From Methylobacterium segetis (GTDB taxonomy: Bacteria; Pseudomonadota; Alphaproteobacteria; Rhizobiales; Beijerinckiaceae), in assembly GCF_004348265.1 (NCBI RefSeq), contig NZ_SMNT01000053.1:1-37439 (forward strand): a stretch of DNA of 37,439 nucleotides, read 5' to 3'. The stretch's first letter is position 1, and every line of letters begins with the position of its first letter. Under the pieces are notes generated by a model. That model saw only the letters and a program-made list of their open reading frames with translations. It made no database searches and had not been told where the DNA came from. This document shows, one piece after another, positions 32,221 through 37,439 of this stretch. The translations under genes were made by a program, and so were the position numbers.

Positions 32221-32296
32221 CGGACGCGCGTTCGTCCGTTGCCCCTGCCCGGCCCGGCCGGGTAGGGTGCGGATCCCCCACCGGACCAGCGACAGC

Positions 32297-33337
32297 ATGA
32301 ACGTCCTCGGCATCGAGACCACCTGCGACGAGACCGCGGCCGCCATCGTCGCCCCCGGCGAGGACGGGCGCGGCCTGATCCGCGCAAACGAGGTCCTGAG
32401 CCAGATCGCCGAGCACGCGGCCTATGGCGGCGTCGTGCCCGAGATCGCGGCGCGCGCCCATGTGGAGGTGCTCGACCGTCTCATCGCCCGCGCCCTCGAC
32501 GCTGCCGGCATGCGCCTCTCCGACATCGACGGGATCGCGGTCGCGGCGGGGCCCGGCCTGATCGGGGGCGTGCTGGTCGGGCTCGTCACCGCCAAGACGC
32601 TCTCGCTCGTCGCCCGCAAGCCGCTGCTGGCGGTCAACCATCTCGAGGCTCACGCTCTGACGGCGCGTCTGACCGACGGGCTGGCCTTCCCCTATCTCCT
32701 GCTGCTGGCCTCCGGCGGCCACACCCAGCTCGTCGCCGTGAAGGGCGTCGGCGACTACGTGCGCCTGGGCACCACCATCGACGACGCCATCGGCGAGGCT
32801 TTCGACAAGGTCGCCAAGCTCCTCGGCCTCGGCTATCCCGGCGGGCCCGAGGTCGAGCGCATGGCGGAGGGTGGCGACCCGGAGCGGTTCGCCCTGCCGC
32901 GGCCGATGCTCGGACGGCGCGAGGCAAACTTCTCCCTGTCCGGCCTCAAGACCGCCCTGCGCATTGAGGCGGAGCGGATCGCGCCCCTGGCCGAGCGCGA
33001 TGTCGCCGATCTCTGCGCGAGCTTCCAGGCGGCGATCGTCGACGTGGTGGTGGACCGGCTGCGGGTGGGCCTGCGCACCTTCGCGGACGTCGCCGGCCAC
33101 CCGACCGCCCTCGTGGCGGCGGGCGGCGTCTCGGCGAACGGGGCGATCCGGCGGGCGCTCGCGGCGCAGGCTGGCGAAGCGGGCTTGAGCTTCGTCGCCC
33201 CCCCGCTGAACCTGTGCGGCGACAACGGCGCCATGATCGCCTGGGCGGGCCTGGAGCGGCTGCGCCTCGGCCTCGTGGACGACCTCACGGCGCCGGCCCG
33301 CGCCCGCTGGCCCTTCGCCGAGCCGAAGGCGGCGTGA
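32297..33337 (+). CDS. tsaD: tRNA N6-threonylcarbamoyladenosine transferase
   Basis: TsaD transfers the threonylcarbamoyl group onto A37 of tRNAs that read ANN codons, with TsaB, TsaE and TsaC elsewhere. The 346-residue protein has the usual length and the N-terminal [18 protein letters not shown] (ASKHA ATPase fold). The metal-binding region is [13 protein letters not shown] (H-x-x-x-H), followed by [34 protein letters not shown] and [16 protein letters not shown] with the catalytic D. ATG 32297 starts the family N-terminus. The stop TGA overlaps the GTG of the next gene, beginning the cluster of end-overlapping genes to 35710. Confidence 0.96.
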   Translation: MNVLGIETTCDETAAAIVAPGEDGRGLIRANEVLSQIAEHAAYGGVVPEIAARAHVEVLDRLIARALDAAGMRLSDIDGIAVAAGPGLIGGVLVGLVTAKTLSLVARKPLLAVNHLEAHALTARLTDGLAFPYLLLLASGGHTQLVAVKGVGDYVRLGTTIDDAIGEAFDKVAKLLGLGYPGGPEVERMAEGGDPERFALPRPMLGRREANFSLSGLKTALRIEAERIAPLAERDVADLCASFQAAIVDVVVDRLRVGLRTFADVAGHPTALVAAGGVSANGAIRRALAAQAGEAGLSFVAPPLNLCGDNGAMIAWAGLERLRLGLVDDLTAPARARWPFAEPKAA

Positions 33338-34251
33338 CGGCACCGGACCGCCCGCGCAGAGCCGGCCCCGCGACAGACGCGCAGGCGCGCTGGCGCGATC
33401 TCGTCGACCGGCGCCTGCCGGAGGCGGCGCGTGCGCGTCCCGACTGGCCGGTGCGCCTCGACCATTGCTTCGCGCGCATCCTCCTCGACAATGCCTGCGG
33501 CGGCCCCTGGCGCGAGCGCGTCGCTCCCCCGGCCTGGGCGAACATGCCGCCCGAACGGCTCGCCGCGGCGGCGGATCTCGGCGAGGCGGTGCTCGCCGGC
33601 CGCGCCGACCTCGCCCTCCTCAACCGGCGCTCCCTCGGCTGGCGCGGCAAGGGCAAGGCGCCGGCCGTTCCCGACGCGCTGCGGGAGGGCGGCCTGACCC
33701 TGCGGCGCTGGCGCCGGGCCGACGATGCCCCGTTCGCCGCGCTGAACGCCGACCCGGAGGTGATGCGCCACTTTCCCGCGACGAAGACGCCCGCCGAGAG
33801 CCTGTGGGAGGCGCGCAGCCTTGACCGCCGCTTCGAGGCGGACGGCTTCGGCCCCTGGGCGCTGGAACTGCCGGGCGAGCCTTTTCTCGGCTTCGTCGGC
33901 GCGATGCGCCTCGTGCGGCCGCTGCCCTTTGCCGGCGGCGAGCGGCCGGGCGCCTGCGTCGAGATCGGCTGGCGCCTCGCCCGGGCGGGCTGGGGCCGCG
34001 GGCTCGCCACCCGCGCCGCACGCCTCGCGCTCGGCGACCTCTTCGGCCGCTGCGGGATCGGGGATGTCCTCGCCTTCACGGCCGCCGGCAACGCGGCCTC
34101 GCGGCGGGTGATGGAACGCCTCGGCATGCATCGGGGCGTGGCCGAGGATTTCGACCATCCGGCCCTGCCCGAGGGGAACCCCTTGCGCCGGCACGTGCTG
34201 TATCGTCTCTCGGCGGCGGAGTTTCGCGCCGCGAACGGAGCCGCCGCATGA
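33334..34251 (+). CDS. GNAT acetyltransferase fused to a conserved N-terminal domain
   Basis: A 305-residue protein in two parts. Residues about 14-110 ([20 protein letters not shown], then [20 protein letters not shown] and [20 protein letters not shown]) are a small helical domain that, as I recall, is found as a stand-alone protein next to tsaD or gpsA in rhizobia. Residues about 120-295 are a GNAT N-acetyltransferase of the RimJ/RimL type: [40 protein letters not shown] for acetyl-CoA binding, and [18 protein letters not shown]. The substrate is unknown. GTG 33334 overlaps the tsaD stop and the gene's own stop overlaps the gpsA start (ATGA), so translation is coupled on both sides. Confidence 0.85.
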   Translation: MTAPDRPRRAGPATDAQARWRDLVDRRLPEAARARPDWPVRLDHCFARILLDNACGGPWRERVAPPAWANMPPERLAAAADLGEAVLAGRADLALLNRRSLGWRGKGKAPAVPDALREGGLTLRRWRRADDAPFAALNADPEVMRHFPATKTPAESLWEARSLDRRFEADGFGPWALELPGEPFLGFVGAMRLVRPLPFAGGERPGACVEIGWRLARAGWGRGLATRAARLALGDLFGRCGIGDVLAFTAAGNAASRRVMERLGMHRGVAEDFDHPALPEGNPLRRHVLYRLSAAEFRAANGAAA

Positions 34252-35252
34252 CGAGATCGGACACGCGCCCCATCGCGGTCGTCGGCGGCGGCGCCTGGGG
34301 CACGGCGCTCGCCAATGCCGCGGCCGCGGCGGGCCACCCCGTTACGCTCTGGCTGCGCGATGCCGAGGCCGCCGCGCGGCTGCAGGAGACGCGCGAGAAT
34401 GCCCGCTACCTGCCGGGCGTGCCCCTCCATGCCGGCATCGCGGCGACCGACCGGCCCGAGGCCCTCGCGGGCGCGGCCGCCCTTCTCTTGGTCACGCCCG
34501 CCCAGACCATGCGGGGGGTTCTCGGGCAGCTCGGCCCCCATTTCGCGGCCGGCGCGCCCGTCGTGCTCTGCGCCAAGGGCATCGAGCGCGGCACCGACGC
34601 CTTCATGAGCGGGGTGGCGGGCGAGGTGCTCGGCGCGGGCACGCCCGTCGCCGTGCTGTCCGGGCCGAGCTTCGCGGCCGACGTCGCCCGCAACCTGCCG
34701 ACCGCCGTCACCCTCGCCGCTGCGGACGGGACGCTCGCGGCCGACCTCGCCCGGACGCTCTCGGGCCCCACCTTGCGCCTCTACCACACGGACGACGTGC
34801 GCGGCGTGGAGGTGGGGGGCGCCGGCAAGAACGTGCTCGCCATCGCGTCGGGCATCGTGGCCGGCCGCGGCCTCGGCGAGAGCGCCCGCGCGGCCCTCAT
34901 CGCCCGGGCCTTCGCCGAGTTGATGCGCTTCGCCCGGGCCTATGGGGGCCGCCCGGAAACGCTGATGGGCCTGTCGGGACTCGGCGATCTGGTCCTCACC
35001 GCCTCCTCGCCCCAATCGCGCAACTTCGCCTTCGGCCAGCGCCTCGGCGAGGGCGCGAGCCCACAGGCCGCCTCCGGCGGCAAGCTTGCCGAGGGTGCCT
35101 TCACGGCCGCGGCCCTGGTGGCGCTCGCCCGCGCCCGCGAGGTCGAGATGCCGGTGGCCGAGTCGGTCGCCGCCATCGTCTCGGGCGAGGCCAGCGTCGA
35201 GGCGGTGATCACTCGTCTCCTCGCCCGCCCGCTCAAGGGAGAATCCGAGTGA
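34248..35252 (+). CDS. gpsA: NAD(P)-dependent glycerol-3-phosphate dehydrogenase
   Basis: GpsA reduces dihydroxyacetone phosphate to sn-glycerol 3-phosphate for phospholipid synthesis. The 334-residue protein has the N-terminal Rossmann motif IAVVGGGAWGTALANAAAAA, the substrate-binding VLCAKGIERGT, VLSGPSFAADVARNLPTAVT with the conserved S-G-P-S-F-A, and the C-terminal domain with VEVGGAGKNVLAIASGIVAG (catalytic K in G-x-x-K-N) and ETLMGLSGLGDLVLTASSPQ then SRNFAFGQRLGEG. ATG 34248 overlaps the preceding stop and its own stop overlaps the next start (GTGA). Confidence 0.96.
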   Translation: MTRSDTRPIAVVGGGAWGTALANAAAAAGHPVTLWLRDAEAAARLQETRENARYLPGVPLHAGIAATDRPEALAGAAALLLVTPAQTMRGVLGQLGPHFAAGAPVVLCAKGIERGTDAFMSGVAGEVLGAGTPVAVLSGPSFAADVARNLPTAVTLAAADGTLAADLARTLSGPTLRLYHTDDVRGVEVGGAGKNVLAIASGIVAGRGLGESARAALIARAFAELMRFARAYGGRPETLMGLSGLGDLVLTASSPQSRNFAFGQRLGEGASPQAASGGKLAEGAFTAAALVALARAREVEMPVAESVAAIVSGEASVEAVITRLLARPLKGESE

Positions 35253-35710
35253 GCGCGGGGCCCATCCACGCCTTCCTCGCCGGCTCCGGGCGCGACGGAG
35301 CGGGCCGGCGGCTTGCCGACGTGCTCGCCTTCGACGATGCCCGCATCGAGGGCGTCCACGACTTCATCCAGTGGTGCTTTCCCCTCCCGGAGGCGAGCCG
35401 CGCGGTGCCCGGCGCTCCCGTCCTCACCCCGGCCGAGGCGGCAGCGATCCGCGCCGACCCGGCGGCGCAGGAGGGGCTTCGTGCGGCCCAGGCGCGGATG
35501 CGCCGCTTCTACGCCGGGACGGATGCGTGGCTGCGCGCCTTCGACCACAATCACCTGCGCATCACCCGTATCCTGACGGCCCTGCGCGACCTGCTCTCGC
35601 CGCAGGAGGCGGAAGCCTTCCACGCCTTCGTGACGGAGCGGAACGTCGCGGCCGGCTCGCCCGTGAATCCCGACAGCCTGCGCTACTGGACGGCCGCGCT
35701 GCGCGCGTGA
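35249..35710 (+). CDS. Opioid growth factor receptor-related (OGFr_N) domain protein
   Basis: A 153-residue soluble protein of the bacterial OGFr_N family. The segment IHAFLAGSGRDGAGRRLADV then LAFDDARIEGVHDFIQWCFP is the core signature (G-R-x-L-x-D-x-L-x-F-D-D and H-D-F-I-Q-W-x-F-P) first named from the vertebrate opioid growth factor receptor. DHNHLRITRILTALRDLLSP is the conserved second motif. The function in bacteria is unknown; the name implies nothing about opioids here. GTG 35249 overlaps the gpsA stop (GTGA), ending the coupled cluster. In other Rhizobiales this slot after gpsA is, as I recall, often taken by a YciI-type protein, so replacement is possible. Confidence 0.82.
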   Translation: MSAGPIHAFLAGSGRDGAGRRLADVLAFDDARIEGVHDFIQWCFPLPEASRAVPGAPVLTPAEAAAIRADPAAQEGLRAAQARMRRFYAGTDAWLRAFDHNHLRITRILTALRDLLSPQEAEAFHAFVTERNVAAGSPVNPDSLRYWTAALRA

Positions 35711-35787
35711 GGCATCCTCGTCAGGCACCCCTGTCAGGCTTGGCCGAAAGCCTGTAAGCACGCGCCGTTCTGTCCCGGGGGACCTCC

Positions 35788-36204
35788 ATGGCGCACTGGC
35801 TCTTCAAGTCCGAACCTGCGACTTGGTCCTGGGACCAGCAGGTCGCGGCGGGAGAGGCCGGCACCTACTGGAACGGCGTGCGCAACCACCTCGCCAAGCT
35901 GCAGATGATGGCGATGGAGGTCGGTCAGCAGGGCTTCTTCTACCACTCGAACGAGGGCAAGGCGGTGGTCGGCATCGTCGAGGTGATCCGGCCCTACTAT
36001 CCGGACCACACCGACGAGAGCGGCCGCTTCGGCATGGTCGACGTCCGCGCCGTCGAGGCGATGCCACGCCCCGTCACCCTCGACGCCATCAAGGCGGAAC
36101 CGGGATTGCGGGAGATGGTCCTCGTCAACAACTCGCGCCTCTCGGTCCAGCCGGTGACCGAGGCCGAGTGGCGGCTCGTGCGCGCGATGGGCGGGCTCGC
36201 CTGA
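35788..36204 (+). CDS. EVE domain-containing protein
   Basis: A 138-residue protein that is essentially one EVE domain, a PUA-like fold. MAHWLFKSEPATWSWDQQVA, then TYWNGVRNHLAKLQMMAMEV, GFFYHSNEGKAVVGIVEVIR and the C-terminal VNNSRLSVQPVTEAEWRLVR match the thymocyte-nuclear-protein-1-like subgroup. EVE domains bind modified bases in DNA or RNA; genes next to tsaD, a tRNA modifier, are a natural place for one, but its ligand is not known. ATG 35788 lies 77 bases after the OGFr gene; no strong ribosome binding site (GGGGG 13 bases away). It may be co-transcribed with the tsaD cluster. Confidence 0.9.
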   Translation: MAHWLFKSEPATWSWDQQVAAGEAGTYWNGVRNHLAKLQMMAMEVGQQGFFYHSNEGKAVVGIVEVIRPYYPDHTDESGRFGMVDVRAVEAMPRPVTLDAIKAEPGLREMVLVNNSRLSVQPVTEAEWRLVRAMGGLA

Positions 36205-36286
36205 ACACGCAAGCGTGACCGCCAGCCACTTCCGTCGAGGCGCGGGCGGGTGTTTCTGAGAGCCGCAACCAGCCGGAGTGCCCCGC

Positions 36287-36901
36287 ATGGCGATCCGCGA
36301 ACCGATCCTCAAGCCCGTCCCGATCGCGGAGCTGCGCCCCACGCAGATGACGGTCGGCTACCGGGAGGTCGAGGAGAAGCGCCGCCGCTGGCGCGAGCAC
36401 GACGCGGGCGAGAGGGCCGCATTCCTGGGAGCCCACATGATCCCGACGCTGCTCGGGCCGAAGAAGCGTCACTACGTCATCGATCACCACCATCTCGGCC
36501 GCGCCCTGCAGCTCGAAGGCGTCGAGACCGTGCTCGTCACCGTGGTGGCCGACCTGCACAAGCTCGACAAGGACGCCTTCTGGACAGTCTGCGATCATCG
36601 GGCCTGGGCGCATCCCTACGACGCGCAAGGCGTGCGGGCCGGATTCCGGGACATCCCGAAGGCGGTGTCGGACCTCGCCGACGACCCCTATCGCAGCCTC
36701 GCTGGGGAGCTACGCCGCGCCGGGGGCTTCGCCAAGGACACGACGCCCTTCAGCGAGTTCCTGTGGGCGGACTTCCTGCGCCGTCGCGTCAAGGCGAAGC
36801 GCATCGAGACCGACTTCTCGGCGGCCCTTGAGGAGGCGATGGCCCTCGCAAAATCGCCGGAGGCCGGCTACCTGCCGGGCTGGTGCGGCCCGGTCACGTA
36901 G
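36287..36901 (+). CDS. ParB-like nuclease family protein (PF08857 type)
   Basis: A 204-residue protein. The start MAIREPILKPVPIAELRPTQ, then MTVGYREVEEKRRRWREHDA, PTLLGPKKRHYVIDHHHLGR and WAHPYDAQGVRAGFRDIPKA with FSEFLWADFLRRRVKAKRIE are the signatures of the ParB-like 'putative ParB-like nuclease' family (ParBc_2). The Y-V-I-D-H-H-H-L motif corresponds to the nuclease-like or CTPase-like fold of ParB. It lacks the DNA-binding helix-turn-helix of chromosome-partition ParB, so it is not part of a par system; the function is unknown. ATG 36287 has GGAG ten bases before it. The gene is convergent with the PRC-barrel gene, ends six bases apart. Confidence 0.85.
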   Translation: MAIREPILKPVPIAELRPTQMTVGYREVEEKRRRWREHDAGERAAFLGAHMIPTLLGPKKRHYVIDHHHLGRALQLEGVETVLVTVVADLHKLDKDAFWTVCDHRAWAHPYDAQGVRAGFRDIPKAVSDLADDPYRSLAGELRRAGGFAKDTTPFSEFLWADFLRRRVKAKRIETDFSAALEEAMALAKSPEAGYLPGWCGPVT

Positions 36902-36907
36902 GCGGCC

Positions 36908-37285
36908 TCAGACGCCCCAGTAGGGAGCGGCGTTGTAGTGGCGGTGAACGCGCTCCTCCCAATCCCGGTCCTCGGCCGGGTCGGTCCCTTCGGGGGTGCG
37001 GGTGGGCGCGTCGCGGAGCTGATCCTCGGAGAGATCGACGACGTAGGCGTCGAAGTCCGGGACGAAGCGAAGAACGCTCCAGGGCAGGGTGTGATAGCCC
37101 CCGCCGAGACCGAGGAAGCCGCCGAAGCTCATCACCGCGTAGGCGACGCGCCCCGAGGCCTTGTCGAGCATCAGGCGCTCGATTCGGCCGACGCGCTCGC
37201 CGTCCGGCCGCCGCACGTCCGTGCCGATCACCCGGTCGCTGGCGATGAGACTGCGCGAACCCCCATCAGAGATTGTATCGCTCAC
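36908..37285 (-). CDS. PRC-barrel domain protein
   Basis: A 125-residue soluble protein. The PRC-barrel part covers about residues 16-85: ASDRVIGTDVRRPDGERVGR then IERLMLDKASGRVAYAVMSF, GGFLGLGGGYHTLPWSVLRF and VPDFDAYVVDLSEDQLRDAP. The tail DWEERVHRHYNAAPYWGV is a motif seen in many rhizobial stress-induced PRC-barrel proteins. PRC-barrel domains occur in photosynthetic reaction centre H subunits and in RimM; stand-alone members are often general-stress proteins, of unknown role. GTG 37285 has AGAGGA seven bases before it, a good start. No EcfG-type promoter is evident upstream within the window. Confidence 0.88.
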   Translation of the reverse strand: MSDTISDGGSRSLIASDRVIGTDVRRPDGERVGRIERLMLDKASGRVAYAVMSFGGFLGLGGGYHTLPWSVLRFVPDFDAYVVDLSEDQLRDAPTRTPEGTDPAEDRDWEERVHRHYNAAPYWGV

Positions 37286-37398
37286 GGTCTATTCCTCTCG
37301 GTTGAAGGCGCCCGAAAAACGCCCCGTGCCGCGGCGACGTTCCGGCGCGCTTCCCAGCCCCTCGACGCGGGGGCGCCCGACCGGATAGCTTGCCGCCC

Positions 37399-37439
37399 AT
37401 GCTCAAACAGCCGCGCTTGTCCCGCTCCGCCATCGCCCT
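37399..37439 (+). CDS. Possible gene start at the window end
   Basis: ATG 37399 opens a frame of 13 codons to the edge (MLKQPRLSRSAIA). The K-x-x-R-x-S-R start could be the positively charged beginning of a signal peptide, but only 13 residues are visible and no clear ribosome binding site precedes it. Divergent to the PRC-barrel gene. Confidence 0.25.
   Translation, partial: MLKQPRLSRSAIA

Noticed and set aside
36287..36901. A chromosome-partition ParB gene or origin-proximal parS region
   Set aside because: The protein belongs to the short ParB-like nuclease family without a helix-turn-helix, and no parA, parS or dnaA boxes were seen.

Overview
The window looks like chromosomal DNA from a high-GC alphaproteobacterium of the Rhizobiales, most probably Methylobacterium or a close relative. 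This is inferred from several features together: very GC-rich third codon positions, an EcfG-type (ECF15) sigma factor, two DUF6894 proteins, a phasin, a ClpS-ClpA pair, a 205-residue ribosomal protein S4, and frequent GTG and TTG starts. No rRNA or species-diagnostic gene is present, so the genus is not proven.

Bases 1 to about 3,900 are the accessory-looking part. They have lower GC, few long genes and small lineage-restricted ORFs: the start of a phage-type small protein, an EcfG-like sigma factor with a candidate promoter of its own class, a DUF6894 protein, and a Crp/Fnr regulator. A 650-base gene-poor stretch rich in GTTCCA/TGGAAC palindromes follows and ends at a tRNA-Lys(CTT) gene.

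From 4,000 to 11,800 come leuA with a candidate leader-peptide attenuator, a spermidine-synthase-like methyltransferase, an exported SRPBCC protein, a small lipoprotein, a coupled NUDIX-PhzF pair, pyridoxal kinase, a DedA membrane protein and an MmcB-like DNA repair protein. From 11,800 to 20,000 come a small membrane protein, clpS-clpA with a strong terminator, a phasin with a good promoter, a DacA-type D,D-carboxypeptidase with a SPOR domain, and a tightly packed operon of a DegP-like protease, a small exported protein and a membrane J-domain protein.

From 20,000 to 28,600 come two small Methylobacterium-type proteins, a lone 1,156-residue SMC-like ATPase resembling Wadjet JetC, the ergothioneine pair egtB-egtD, glutamate racemase and a small cysteine-containing exported protein. 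From 28,600 to 37,439 come rpsD preceded by five 14-bp tandem repeats and a terminator-like hairpin, a lone OpuCA-like ABC ATPase, a DUF2293 protein, a Mop/TOBE molbindin, the end-overlapping cluster tsaD / acetyltransferase fusion / gpsA / OGFr-domain protein, an EVE-domain protein, a ParB-like protein and a PRC-barrel protein.

Most of the window is ordinary housekeeping. The strongest candidates for something less described are the orphan JetC-like ATPase without its Wadjet partners, the repeat, promoter and terminator arrangement in front of rpsD, the leuA leader, and the tsaD-gpsA cluster with its fused acetyltransferase and eukaryote-named OGFr domain.
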